Below the pieces are notes generated by a model. That model saw nothing but the letters and a program-made list of their open reading frames with translations, did not search any database and had not been told where the DNA came from. 64,000 bases of DNA. Source: Misgurnus anguillicaudatus (taxonomy: Eukaryota; Chordata; Actinopteri; Cypriniformes; Cobitidae). The stretch lies in the NCBI RefSeq assembly GCF_027580225.2, contig NC_073346.2:7900001-7964000 (forward strand). Direction: 5' to 3'. Both the position numbers and the translations under genes were made by a program. Positions 1 to 13,900 of the stretch are shown in pieces. Numbering within the stretch: the stretch's first letter is position 1; the number at the start of each line of letters is the position of its first letter.

Positions 1-341
1 GCATTCTGTCGGGCTCCGGTCATTTCGGGCCTAACTTTTAAGGCCCGATTACAGCTCTATACTGAACTGCTGCTAAGCTTGAACTTGAGTTTAAATGAGC
101 CCATGTTCATCTTTTGAGTTGAGTTTGAATAGAGTTGAGTAACTAATATGTGACAATGACACAGAAAAGAAAGTCTGTGGTACAGCCAAGGAAAAATCCG
201 GAGATCCGTGACAATGCCATGGAAAAATTTGCAAAATATTCTGTGACTATACCACGGAAATTGGTAAGATCAGGTTGTGAAACTTTTAGGTGATTTTCAA
301 ACCACTTATGTGGCACTTAAAAGGATATCCTCAAGCCGTCC
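1..341. other. Unassigned AT-rich DNA upstream of the first LTR element
   Basis: No gene is visible. The first 60 bases contain GGGC/GCCC-rich short repeats that resemble the edge of an old repeat, but no terminal structure can be delimited. Confidence 0.4.
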
Positions 342-346
342 GAGAT

Positions 347-666
347 TGTCACGACTGGGATGCAGGAGTGAGGAAGTTAGGACGCAAGTGCAGAGTTCAC
401 AATGAAATAAATAACATTTATTAACAGAACAAGAAACAAAACACTGGAATATAACAACGGGCAGGTAACAGGAACATCCAATACAAGAAACAGGAACAGA
501 CATGAAAGTAGCGACAATCATCCGGCAAGTGCACATACAACAGGCAGGGGTATATATACAAACAGACTAATGATACACAGGTGTGATGAGGCAGGTAATT
601 AATTAACAAGAGTCCAGGTGACGACAATCGGAACAGACACAAAACATGACACGGATCACCGTGACA
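347..666 (-). repeat. LTR (3' LTR in element orientation)
   Basis: 320-bp terminal repeat, TGTCACG...CGTGACA. It holds a TATA-like stretch at 551-558 and, on the minus strand, AATAAA at 417-422, about 130 bp downstream of the TATA box. Confidence 0.9.
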
Positions 667-1231
667 TAACCCCTCCCTCTACGAGTGGCTACCAGACACT
701 CACATAAACACAAAACAAAAACAAAGTCTGGTAGCGAGAGTCCAAGGGAGGGGTGGAGGGCTTGGGGACCCTGGCGAAGCCGGCAGCCGCCGGGATGAGA
801 CCAACAGAACGGTTGGCCGGACTGCGCCAGGAGAACCGGAGCGATCGCTCCGAGAACCGAGGCAGACGAATTACCCCCCTCCTGGGAATCGTCGACGATC
901 AGATGCCCCCGGAAATCTTCTCCCATCCCCTCGCGGAAACGGAGACCCTCGCTCGGTAGCCACCCCGGGGAAATGATCGGGCGTGGTCCGTTCCGGATCC
1001 CCCTGTGAGCAGGATGGTGGTCCTCCGAGGGACCGTCGACGACGACTCAACCGTTGGGGGACCGCCTGGGCCGATCCTCCTCCCGCAGGAGCGAGCGATC
1101 GCTCACGGTGGTCCCCAAGAGACATCGGAGCTGATGGGGAATGAACCCCGATGTCACTACTCCCCCTCGACGAAACTCCTGGGGAGCCGCCCTCCGTGAA
1201 CTCGCTGCGTCCAATAATGGCCGGATGATTC

Positions 1232-1551
1232 TGTCACGACTGGGATGCAGGAGTGAGGAAGTTAGGACGCAAGTGCAGAGTTCACAATGAAATAAATAAC
1301 ATTTATTAACAGAACAAGAAACAAAACACTGGAATATAACAACGGGCAGGTAACAGGAACATCCAATACAAGAAACAGGAACAGACATGAAAGTAGCGAC
1401 AATCATCCGGCAAGTGCACATACAACAGGCAGGGGTATATATACAAACAGACTAATGATACACAGGTGTGATGAGGCAGGTAATTAATTAACAAGAGTCC
1501 AGGTGACGACAATCGGAACAGACACAAAACATGACACGGATCACCGTGACA
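1232..1551 (-). repeat. LTR (5' LTR in element orientation)
   Basis: Second copy of the 320-bp repeat, apparently base-for-base the same as 347-666, followed at 1552-1556 by the GAGAT target duplication. No TGG-type primer-binding site is obvious just inside this LTR. Confidence 0.9.
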
Positions 1552-1556
1552 GAGAT

Positions 1557-2968
1557 GTATATGACTATCATCTTTCAGTCAATCAGTGTCATATTAGAAA
1601 ATGTTTTGGCTCTTCCAAGCTTTATTATGGTAGTAAATGGTGCTACTGATGTTGAAGCCCAAAAAGTGCATCCATCCTTCACAAAAGTAATCTGGCCAAG
1701 GCGCATTCACAAGCCTTCTGTACTCAAGAGAACCAACACAAAGTAGAGGATAGAGGACGTCAACCCTGGTACTTAAAACATCAGAGCAAATGTATAAATA
1801 TGAGAACATGAATCAAACAACAATCTCTTAAATATGTCTCTATTATAGATGTCTTCATTAAACATTATCATTGTATTAACGTTTTTACTAAACAAACAAT
1901 ACAAAAATCTTAAAGTTTTTATTTTATTCCTTATTCAGTGGCACATAGAACACAAATTTAAGACAATAATTCTGAATCCTGTGTAAAATAATTCTTGTTT
2001 TAACTAGCAAACTTTCCATACTTTACTTTAAGAATGTCAGATAAAGAATTTTTGCATGGATTGATCAAAGAGATCAAAAATGTCCCTACTCGGCCAGAAT
2101 CAACTCAAGGCCTATTGATTCCCAACTTGCATCTGCACTGCAAATATCACATTAATATCACTCCACCTTTACATCAAATATTAACCTTTCACCTATCGGG
2201 TACCCCGGTCTACTCTTCACATATTTGTGTGCTTAATATTTTAAATTGGTAAGGATTGAGCGCATGTGAAATGATAAACTTGTGATGATTCGATCGGGTG
2301 CGTTAAATGCGTTTAACAATTTAATTTAATTAATTAAATTACCAGCCCTATTTTAAAAAAAAATTTTAAACAAAAGTACACTTTTTTTAAATGTGTGCTT
2401 TTAAGATATTAAGATATTAAGTGTATATTTCATTAATTTTTTTCACAAGGGTACTAGGGTGATCACCATCCAACAAGCCAAATGTTGGAATGTGGGACGT
2501 TACATTAAAACTGAACTGTGATGTAATTTATAATAATTTAATTGAATAAAAACATTTGTATTCTGCATTTTAGCTCATAACAATACTTACATTATACTTC
2601 CAGAAGAAAAACAGGCTATAGATTTTGAGGACCAAGACTGCAGCATTTTTGTTATACAGTTGTTGTCTGAAAAGTCATACAATTTTTCAAGGTAGCTGAG
2701 TGTAGATTTGGAAAGGTGTGCATGTGTGAGCGAGGTTGCTGCTTTTGACGTAGTTCTGTTAAATTATGAAGAAACTATGCAACATTTTTAAGATGTCTTA
2801 GAGACTGCATGCATATTTTCTTAAAATGACAATTAAAAACCAACACTAATGAAAAGGGAAGACATTTCCCTAATATGCGAGGTGTGGGACCGGTGTTCAC
2901 CCTAAAGGGTACACAAACATGAGTAAAATTATAACCTATTCATGCATTTTTACATTTATTATCCACAG
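1557..2968. other. Non-coding DNA upstream of the first recognised csf3r exon
   Basis: AT-rich DNA with no recognised gene or clear transposon ends. I searched the + strand for an ATG plus hydrophobic leader ending in a phase-1 GT donor, which the next exon requires, and found none. The csf3r signal-peptide exon and promoter therefore cannot be placed here. Confidence 0.4.
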
Positions 2969-3262
2969 GGGCTAAAGCATGTGGTGAGGTGAAAACATCT
3001 TCTTCTGTGGTGCCTGTCGGCTCGTCCATATCAGCATCCTGCCTCATTAACAGCGACTGCCCATTGACTAAAGGCAAAAAGTTTCGTGTGGAGTGGAAGA
3101 TTAACAACGATTTGGTCCCCAGCAATCTTTCTTACCTGGAGAGTAACGGGACATATATCGTAGTTATTCCCCACATTCCGGTTGCGAGGGCTGTCATTAC
3201 GTGCAGCGTTTGTGTAGAAGACAACTGCCAAGTAGTGGATGGAAGCCTAGTCAAAGTGGCAT
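2969..3262 (+). CDS. csf3r: csf3r exon: Ig-like domain
   Basis: Acceptor TTATCCACAG ends at 2968 and donor GTAAGA starts at 3263. It encodes about 98 residues starting near AKACGEV, with the CGxV...SASC pattern and later ITCSVC expected of the membrane-distal Ig-like domain. It begins in phase 1 and so needs an upstream leader exon that is not found. Confidence 0.88.
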
Positions 3263-4836
3263 GTAAGAATCTTTTACATTCTGATTATTAATAATGACAT
3301 TGTTATTAAATACAGTTATACAGTGTTTATTTAATTTGTCAGGCTATGAGGGAAATACTGCACCTAGTAAGGTATAATTGACGACGGGCCATTTAATTAT
3401 TCAGAAAAATGCACAACCAAGTTTCGTGGAGTGCTGCCGTTTCACAGGTGTCCATTATTATAAAAAATTTAACCGACCCAAGTCAATTATTCCTCTTATA
3501 CTACGGTTACCACAGACATTGCTCTGGTGTTGTTTTTAAGACATCTGACAGGTCAGGTGTGCGTTTTACAGAAAAATAATCAACACCTGTGGAACATTTC
3601 TCAACCAATCAGAATAAAGCATTTAACAGCCCGTGCTATAATTTGTTAATAAAAATGTACTGTATGACATTTAAGTACTTTTACAGGTACCATATTGCAT
3701 TGACATGGAGTGTAATAGATTTTAATATATACTTTACAGACTGTATGCATTTTGGACATGATAAAATTGCATGATAGCTGGTAGAGTGTCAAGCTGGTGA
3801 TGTACTCGGTACAAATCTTGCACTGAAATGAGGCAGTTGCTTCACAGCTGTCTATTTCACCAACCATTTGTTTGTCTGACACTATTGGTTACCATTTACA
3901 CCCCATTACAGCCTAGAACGGATGTGTTGAAAACAACACATCAGTGTTAGTTTATACTCTAGAATGGCTGGGTTATTTTTGACCCATGGTTGGTAAATAT
4001 TGGACAGAAGAACACATGCTGGGTTAAAAATGACCCAATGTTGGGTTGTTGTTATGCAACCATGGGGTATAATATCCCAACAGTTGGGTTAAAAAAACCC
4101 AGCTTTGGGTAAATTTTAACCCACCAGTGTGTTCTGTCCATTATTTACCCATTATGGATAAAAAATAACCCACAAATCTCTGTTATTATGGAAACAACCC
4201 ATTTTGTGTTACTTTTAACACAACTTGTGTTTTATTTTAACACAAACTCAACACAAAATGACACATAATGTGTTAAAAGCATAACACAAAAAATGTGTAA
4301 AAAATGAACACATCCTTTCTTAGAGTGTACAGTAATATTAGATATTTTATAAATTTCCTGTTGTCTATCATTTTTTGGTGTCTGTGGTTTATTCTAAAGT
4401 GTATTTTCTGAAAAGCTGCTTTACAACAATGCAAAATTGTGAAATGCACTATAGAATTAAATGTAAATGTAATAAACATTCTTTCTTTGTACTGACACAA
4501 GACAATCAGGAATAATCATTTTATCTTTTAAGATCCGCCTCCCATCCCAACGAACCTGAGCTGTGTCCTAAATGTAAACGATCCGGTCAGAATGCTGTGT
4601 CAATGGAATCCTGGTCTGAAAATGGAAAACATTGATTTAAACTACACGCTTCACACCAAAATAAGGTGCCTGCTTCTGTCTACATTACTGGGACGTTTCA
4701 CTGTATCTTAATGTCACAGCTAAACCACAAGACCATTTTACATAATTTCCTGTTTCTTACCAATTTTACTTAAATATTTTTTAAAGATATTTCAGACCTT
4801 CACTTCTGTAAAACAATATTAACTTGTATTATATTG

Positions 4837-4927
<91 letters not shown>

Positions 4928-7900
4928 ATATTAATATATATATATAATATGACACGTGTCATGAACATGAAGGAGATTTCATGCAATTTTAAGACAACTG
5001 TCATTAAGTGTCATTCGTTCAATTATGTCATTTTTAATGCAAATATGAAAACCAAGACAACATAACTTGTAAAAATTTGTCATAAACATGACATAGCAGA
5101 TAAATTATCAAAATTAAGAAACTAACTAGCTTCATGGGTTAACATTACAATAAACTGTCATGTGTTTGAGCTAAATATATATTTTATAATATTAAATATT
5201 ATATATATTATCAACAATTAATATTAACACTTAATGACTACATGCTACATGTTCATACTCAAGCTAGATCATTGAGGTCATCCAATCAGATGGTTCATGA
5301 TGTTCCATGGTCTAGGTGTAAGAACAGTGGCATTTCTAGGTGTTTTCAGTGGCATTTCAATGATGCCTAAAAATGTATGAGAAGTTATGTTGTCTTGGTA
5401 ATGTCAAGTTGTTAAGACAAATTATGATGTATTGGTTTATGTAAAGTTGTCATAACAAAGACATCTCAAACAATGTCATTTTTCATTAAAAATGACATGA
5501 TTGAGCGAATAACACTTATGGCGCTCTAAGTGAATCTGTGTGACCTCACTTCTTGTTGACGTTGGAAGTGTTGTCAAACAAAACAGAGCCTAGCTAACTT
5601 CTTCCTCTTCCCCTCCCTTCTGTGCTTTCTGAACGAGTCATGAATGCGCCCAACCCCCACTCCCAAAATCTTCTTGTCGTTTATTGGCTGGAACACTTTG
5701 TTAAGTTTAGGGGTGGTAGGTTTGACCACTTTGTTTTTGTTGCATTTTGTGGAGCCTAGGCTTTCTACAGAGACCGCGTTTTTTACAGCGTGTTCAGGGG
5801 ACATGCAGCTAGCAGATAGTGAGGAGATGTTTATTGTATGAATTTTTTTTTTAAAGGACAAGTTTGGTATTTTACACTTAAAGCCCTGTTTTCAGATTGT
5901 TTATGATGAAATAGAACGGTTTTGACTGAAATTTCGATATTTCGATATTTGTATCACCTCCCACCTCTATAATGGGTTTATAGGTACACAGGAACAATCC
6001 TTCCTTAAATGCATTAAACTATCTTTACAAAGATGTGAAACTCACCGAGTGGTCAGGGGTGTTCACTAATATGCTCACACAAAAATCGCTGCAAAAGATG
6101 CATTCCAACAGGTTTTATCGTAGTTTTTGTCCAACTCCATTGACTTGTATTAGATGTGCTGTGAGGTACGGTATTACTCCGCGCCGGGAACCCATTTGTA
6201 TTCTTGCAATTGGCTAAGGTGGATTATCGCCACCAACTGGGCTGGAGTGTCTATTATTCAAGCTCTCAACGGAAGAATGTACGGGTGTGAGGCGTTTGGA
6301 AAAATAGGTCTACAAGTTTACAACGAATGGTAAAACACCAGTTGAAAAGCATCTTTTGCAGTGATTTTTGTGTGAGCATATCAGTGAACACCCCTGACCA
6401 CTCGCTGAGTTTCACGTTTTTGTAAACAAAAGTTTAATGCATTTTAGGAAGGATTGTTCCAGTGCACCTATAAACCTGTTATAGAGGTGGGAGGTGATAC
6501 AAGAAACACCCGAAAATTCTCGGGGCAGCCGCATCTGTGGAAATTTCAGTCAAAACCGTATTATTTCATCATAAACAATCTGAAAACAGGGCTTTAAGTG
6601 TAAAATATCGAACTTGTCCTTTAAGCTTTTAATCTAAAACGCGTGAATTCGCTTAGAGCACCTTTAATGACAGTTGTCATAATCTGTCATGAACATGGAG
6701 ATTTTATGCATGTGTCATGTCAGGATTATGAACACCCCTTCAAATAAAGTGTTACCATATATACATATATTTATACAAATTATTATTGTATCTAATAATT
6801 TGAGGGTGTAAGACATTTTTCTGAACTTTATTGTTTCCTCCAGTGCAACTTCAAAAAGGTGTTCCTATATGCTACCTGCTGGGGTGCATTCCTACTGGAT
6901 TCCTCGACAAGATATTCAGTTATTTTCTGAAATGGAGATTTATGTAGAGGTAGAAAACACCTTCTGGAATACCAGCTCTGCGCGTCTTCTGGTGATTCCA
7001 ATGAAAACAGGTATAAATTAGAATGTAGCAAACTGCATTATTCCTCTATGAAAACAAAAACGAGGCACTTATAGGCACGAAGCTGAATTGCTGGCTTCTT
7101 ACCGGGATAATGTTTCATTCAGAATTGAGAATATCATTTACTTTACCATTTAATTCCTCAATTTGAACTAAGCATGCAGAGCTGTGAAGAATGCAGAACA
7201 GATTGAAATATTGCAATTCAGAAATATTGCAATTGCAATTCAGAAAATGTGGTTCTTCCTAATGAATTAAGGATTCCACATTCAGACACATACATTTCAC
7301 ATTTTAAAAGCCTTCATTTGCAGGGCTACAAATTAAAAACACCAGTGCTAATCAGCCCTAGCAAGCCTGTATCAGGGTTTCAAACAATAGCAATAGAAAC
7401 CCGGAAGCAATTAAATAAAATTGCATGTGCCTAGACATTTCCCACATCGGACTGCTAGATGTCACTGTAGTCAATAATGCTATTGCTTAAAATTGATTTT
7501 TAAGCATTAAAATATCATATGAAAGTAAAAAATATGTAAAAATATGCTTTTCTTGTGACAGTCATTTCTACATTTAATTTGCTTCAATGTAATTCCCTTA
7601 TTTAGTTTATGTGGATCTATAAATATGCAAATTAGCCTCTGCCTATACTCAACTCTACTGTAAATTCAGAAAATAAATGATCATTACCCCGAATTATAAT
7701 ATTAATGGAGTAGTTGGTTAATCAGTGATGTCTATATTTACATTATAAATTTACCCTAAAAACATGGTAAAAATTCTGTGGTGCTGATTGTTTTAAAGGG
7801 ACCATAATATTCAAAATCCACTTTAACAAGGTGCCTGGACATAATTGGTTATTGACAGTGAGTGAACGCGTCAACCCTACAATGAAAAAAACCCACTAAC

Positions 7901-10900
7901 TCATGAACGGTTTGGTTGGAATAAGGGTATTAGGACTGTTTTGTCAGTGGACAGAACACAACAGAGACAGATGTGAACGTAAATGAACAGAGTTTATTTA
8001 CAATGGGATAAATGGTAAACAGTGATGGTAATCGTGAGGGCATCCAAGGGTAAGCCACAGACACACTGAGTCTTTCTATCTCAGCAATGTAACTGTGGGT
8101 TAGCGTTCGACGAGACCGGACAAGGTCTGGGTGTAATGGCTGGTATAAGTAGTGCAGTCCTGATGAGGGGTGACAGGTGCAGCAAATCAGAATTCAGGTG
8201 ATTGTGATCAGTGATACTGAGGGGTGTGAGTGGAAGTACCTGGCAAATCCGTGACAGGTTTAACATTTGTACTGAGTTTTACCTTATTGTTTTTCAGCAA
8301 AGTATGGCCCTCCTGAGATTCAGGGGATTGAAGACTATGAGCTTGGATGTTTGGAGTACACATGGAGTCTTACAGAGTCTCAGAACTGGGTGAAGTTGAC
8401 CTTTGATGTGGAGTTAAGTCTGAAAGAAGTTAACAACCAGCAAGCAAAAGAGTTGGTGAGTTAAAGCTAATGCACTACAATTCTGCCCAAATTTTGGCCA
8501 GCATTAGTGATTAATCCAAGAATTGTCTTAAAATGTTTATTTCATTGTAGGTTATCTCCAAGAAAGCATCACAAGACAGCACAATAAAAGTGTGTGGTCT
8601 TTCCCACTGGACAAATTACAGCACCAAAATAAGAGTGAGGTATTCCAATCTATGGAGTGAATGGAGTGACCCAAAAGTAGCCACCACACTTGCAAGGGGT
8701 ATGTTACTGACTAGTTAATTTGTTTAACATTTTAATGGCATTTATTAAGGATTTAAAATATAATTAAACAAAATTAAATAGGTATGCAAAGTTTAAGATA
8801 ACAGGTGGAAAAAGGGTACCTCAACTATAAACACATGTATGGTTTGACACTTGCATTGGCTACATTACAAACAGTTCAAATATCACAGTTTTAATGAACT
8901 TAGAAAAAGTATTTTCATTTGGAGGACACCATTTTGTTTACATTAGTAGAGACATGTAACTCTTGAACCTAGCCCTTTACTCCAACCCCTCTCCATCCAC
9001 AGGCGAGGTACGTTTCACAAAGCCAACAGTTTACATCACAGAGCTGTGTCATTCAGTGCACCAACCAATCTGCACAGTGCTGCATCAAGACTTATTTTTA
9101 CTCTCAGAATGTATTCCCTGCTATTGAAAGATACTAAGGGGACTATTTTCGGCTGCTGCGTAATATCATTGCCATGTTACGGCAGCAAAGTCCTTGATAA
9201 TTATACCAGAATGAGAGTATAGTTTCTAGCCTTATCGGCCTAGAAAATCGTAACTTTTAATTTTCTGTCAGTCTTAGTAAACGAAGTAACTACAAAAGTG
9301 TCAAGTTTTAAATAAGGTAAATATCGAAACTCTTTGGTTATTTTTATATGTGCATTATTAATGGTCTAATCAGATTCTATGGATTATGCTAAGCTATGCT
9401 AAAAGTGGTAGCGCCAGACCCGGAGATTAGCTGAATGGATTCCAAAACAGTAAAAATCCAATGTTTAACTCTAGGGGAGCTGGAAAATTAGCCTATTTTC
9501 CAAAAAAATGTAGTGTCCCTTTAATAAAACTCTCTGGGAGAAAACAGAACTGTTATCAAAACATACAGAGTTTTAAATGCTGAAAAATAGTTTTTGCTTC
9601 AGTTTTTTATAAATTGTGTAGTTTTTAATAGCGGAATTAAAGATTACCATAAAAACTCGTCAGGAAAGCATCATTGGCAGGGAAACGTTTTCTCTTAATT
9701 GAAGAGTTACATGTCTCTACTTAAACTATGATGTTTGTACTGTAGCCAATGCAAGTGTTAATCTATCAAACCATACATGTTTAAAGTCGATGTAACCTTT
9801 AGTGTTTTCAGGATTGCTTGAAATGACCTGGTGTGTCATTTTAAACCAGAATGTTGCGACTGCAATGTACATGATGGATTGTATTTTGATATTAATTAAC
9901 CATAGGGAGGTGCTACTAGACCATTTAAGGCTTTATAGGTGATAAGCAGTATTTTAAATTGTATGCAATACTAAACCGGCAACCAACGTAGAGATGTTAA
10001 AATTGGGCTAATTTGATCATACATCAGAGATCCAGTAAGCACTCCTGCAGCTGCGTTTTGAACCAGCTGAAGATTGTTTACTTGGTTCGTGTGACAACAC
10101 CCAGTAATGATTTACAATACTAATAATAACAGCAGTCATAGTTTGCTATCGAACAACACACCTAGGTTCTTGACAGGGGAAGACAGCAGTGCAACCACCT
10201 ATGGACAAGTTGTAATCAGAGATGTTTTGTTTGGATCTATTTGGTTCAATAATACGTACCTCTGTTTTATTGGAGATAAGCATAAGGGAATTACCAATAA
10301 GTTTTGCTAGATTCCGATGAAATGTACAGCTGGGTGTCGTCAGCATAACCTAAAAAAACTGATGTTATGTTTCCTGATAATGTCTCCTAGAGGTAGCATT
10401 TATAACGAGAAGAGGATAGGGCCTAAAACTAATCCCTGCGGTACGCCATATTTAACCTGAGAGTAACGTGATTTTTTCTAATTTCCGTAAACAAAGTGAT
10501 AGCAGTCGGTTACCTACAGTATCAAGTAGGGTTGTATGATCTATTTTGTCAACAGCTGCGCTAAGGTCTAGTAGTATGAGAAGTGAAGTTGCACCATGAT
10601 CGGATGCTAATCGAAGGTCATTTTTTTACTTTTAAGCATTGCTGTTTCTGTGCTATGGTGGGCCTAAATCCTTATTAAATGTTTCATACATACTATTATT
10701 CTCTAAGAATGTTCAAAATTGTCTAACCACTGCTTTTTCTGGTATTTTAAAGAGAAAAGGGAGATTTGAAACTGGTCTAAAATTAGTTCTCCCTGTTCAA
10801 GATGTGTTTTGAAAAATGAAATCTAGTACTGATTCCGGCACTGCTGGGAAAACCTCTTTCAGTAGTTTTGTAGGAACAGGCCCTAATATACAAAACAATG

Positions 10901-13900
10901 TTTTGCACAACAATGTTTTGGAGTATTCTATTAGTTTTGTGAGCTCCTCCAGGTAAATGACGGAAGTTGTTCATGTGGCATTCTTTTGTTCAGTGTACTA
11001 TTCGATAAGATGGTTGGTGACTGCAAAGCTTAAATATTTACTCTGAATAGCTTAATTTTGTAACGAAATTCATGAAGTCATTACTTACATGCTGTTTGTT
11101 CAGTAGAATCACACACAAATCCGATCAGTAGACAACAAAATATCATCTAGGGCCAGTTGTTCAAAAATAATCCATTTGGATTTCGGCTATTGGATTAGAT
11201 CAAAATTTCAGAATGGGTTGTTCAAAACAAGAAAATGAATTCTGAATTTGGATTGGATCACAAAATCCAATCTAGGTTTTGATCTGGATCAAATCATCAC
11301 TTTGTGTCGTTCAAAACTTTTTAGCAAGATTGGGATTTGTTTGATCCCAAAAAGTAGGATTATACTGATCCCATCAGAAGGGTGGATTTCAGGAACAAAT
11401 GTGTAATTAAACTTCTAAAAAGATTTTACTAAAACATACAAACCTACAGTGAGTCTACAATACAACATTTCTATCATGTAATATTTATAAATGTATAATT
11501 TTTTGTTGAAATGTTGCTCTTGATAAATCCTTATAATGATAAAGTATAACATTGAGCTATACCTGTCAGGTTTTGCAGAACACAAACCCAATTGCAGACA
11601 ATTGTTGTTAAACAAAACACAGAACTTTATTAAATAAAGAGAAAAACAATACCCACAAGGGGGCAAAATGTAACAACCAAGATACACTATTCACTGACTG
11701 GACTAGACTCACAACAAATGAAAACAGGGCATCAACTAGACTACAAATAACTTGACTAGGTTTGAAATACACGACAACGTACTCACAGGTAGTTTAGACA
11801 AAGCACAAGCACAGGACAATGAATACAAGAGGATTAAATAGGGGAGCAAAATCAAGAGGGGAACAGGTGACATGAATAAAACAATGATGGGATAATTAAC
11901 GAGGAAACAAGGGGGCGGGGTCAGGAGACGAGACAGAAAGCACATGGCAATGAAAAAACAAAGCCAGTGCTCTCACACAAAACATTGGGCTGCCATGATC
12001 CTGTCACTATGACTTAAAACTGTGACTTGAAGACAGGACCATGACAGGACCCTCCCCTTAAGGGACGCCACCTTGCGTCCCCCAAGGGAACACACTAGAC
12101 ACGAGACAAGACATACTGGGAAACAGAGAAAAGCCAATAAAACATAATACACAAACACAAGGGCAAACAACAATTTACAATAACAGGGCTGGGGTGACAC
12201 AACAAAAACATAATTAAAGGGAGGGGGTGGGGTAACAAAAGAGTTCACATTAGGAAGTCCAGGTGGGGTGGAGCTGGGAGGGCAAGGGATCCTGGGTCCA
12301 GGGGCGGAGGTAGAGGGTTTGGGACGAGGAGTCCGGACAGGCTTGGGGGTCCTGTTAGGTGGGGTAGGTCCAGAGGGGGCAGACTGAGGAAAAGCTGAGG
12401 TGGGGAGGACTGGAGACACAATGGGAAACAAGGCAGGGTCTCTGGGCAATAAAGGGGCAGACACAGGAGCCGGTGAGACAGGGGGCGCTGCGGCTGGCAG
12501 CGGTGACGAGACAGGGACCATGACAGGGGGCGCTGCGGCAGGCAGCGAAGACGAGACAGGGGCATGACAGGGGGCGCTGCGGCAGGCAGCGAAGACGAGA
12601 CAGGGGCATGACAGGGGGCGCAGCGGACGGCTGCGGAGACGAGACAGGGGCATGACAGGGGCCGCTGCGGACGGCTGCGGAGACGAGACAGGGGCATGAC
12701 AGGGGCCGCTGCGGTTGGCTGCGGAGACGACACAGGAACAGTGACAGGGGCCGCTGCGGTTGGCTGCGCAGACGGCGGGGGCCGCAGCTGAGGCTGCGCA
12801 GACGGCGGGGGCCGCAGCTGAGGCTGCGCAGACGGCGGGGGCCGCAGCTGAGGCTGCGCAGACGGCGGGGGCCGCAGCTGAGGCTGCGCAGACGGCGGGG
12901 GCCGCAGCTGAGGCTGCGCAGACGGCGGGGGCCGCAGCTGAGGCTGCGCAGACGGCGGGGGCCGCAGCTGAGGCTGCGCAGACGGCGGGGGCCGCAGCTG
13001 AGGCTGCGCAGACGGCGGGGGCCGCAGCTGAGGCTGCGCAGACGGCAGCCCTCTCCTCCTCCTCTTCTTCTTGTGTGGGCGAGCTGCAGAGAGTGGAGGA
13101 GGTGGCGTGACCAACTCGGAGGAGGACCCCCCAGACGAAGACTCCCAGGAGATCCTCCTCTCTCCAGGGGCTGCAGCGGAGGCTGCGCAGACGGCAGCCC
13201 TCTCCTCCTCCTCTTCTTCTTGTGTGGACGAGCTGCAGAGAGTGGAGGAGGTGGCGTGACCAACTCGGAGGAGGACCCCCCAGACGAAGACTCCCAGGAG
13301 ATCCTCCTCTCTCGCTTCCCTCGAAGGGACATAGATGGGGAGGAGCTCTCTAGAGCTGGAGGGGAAATTTCTGGACCGCCGGGCGCCAACACTCCCATAA
13401 TACGTCCCTCCGGGATAGATGAGAGGGGCACAGGCTCGACAGCTCTGGTCGGGTTCCGCCTGGAGTTAATCTCGGGTCCATAAACGAGAGGATCATACCA
13501 AATAGGACCCGGTTCACACTCCAGGACGAAACCCCGACCTCTCCTCGCCAGACGGCGGTTCATGTCTGCTGGGTTCCTTGTTGGCTTGTGCTTCTGTCAG
13601 GTTTTGCAGAACACAAACCCAATTGCAGACAATCGTTAAACAAAACACAGAACTTTATTAAATAAAGAGAAAAACAATACCCACAAGGGGGCAAAATGTA
13701 ACAACCAAGATACACTATTCACTGACTGGACTAGACTCACAACAAATGAAAACAGGGCATCAACTAGACTACAAATAACTTGACTAGGTTTGAAATACAC
13801 GACAACGTACTCACAGGTAGTTTAGACAAAGCACAAGCACAGGACAATGAATACAAGAGGATTAAATAGGGGAGCAAAATCAAGAGGGGAACAGGTGACA

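Larger units (their letters stand above)
347..1551 (-). mobile_element. Non-autonomous LTR retrotransposon, 320-bp LTRs, complete with target duplication
   Basis: Two direct repeats of exactly 320 bp (347-666 and 1232-1551) begin TGTCACG and end CGTGACA, the TG...CA ends typical of LTRs. The element is flanked by the 5-bp duplication GAGAT at 342-346 and 1552-1556. Orientation is minus: a purine-rich tract (AGAGGGAGGGG, minus strand) abuts the LTR at 667-685, and within each LTR a TATATATA (551-558, 1436-1443) precedes an AATAAA on the minus strand (417-422 in the first copy). The 565-bp interior has no gag, protease or reverse transcriptase, so the element must have been mobilised in trans. 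By eye I found no difference between the two LTRs, which implies a recent insertion. It resembles TRIM/LARD-type elements; the parent family is not identified. Confidence 0.9.

Noticed and set aside
421..1527. Pair of identical 73-residue minus-strand ORFs (421-642 and 1306-1527)
   Set aside because: They lie inside the two LTR copies; the identity reflects the duplicated LTR, not a gene family.
2034..2252. Possible csf3r leader exon
   Set aside because: No hydrophobic signal peptide and no phase-1 donor; composition like the surrounding non-coding DNA.
12490..13050. CRISPR-like regular repeats
   Set aside because: The units are contiguous tandem repeats without unique spacers, in a vertebrate LTR element.
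12760..13110. + strand ORF of Ala/Gln/Gly repeats across the 30-bp array
   Set aside because: It is the opposite strand of the LTR-element minisatellite; open only because the 30-bp unit has no stop in that frame.
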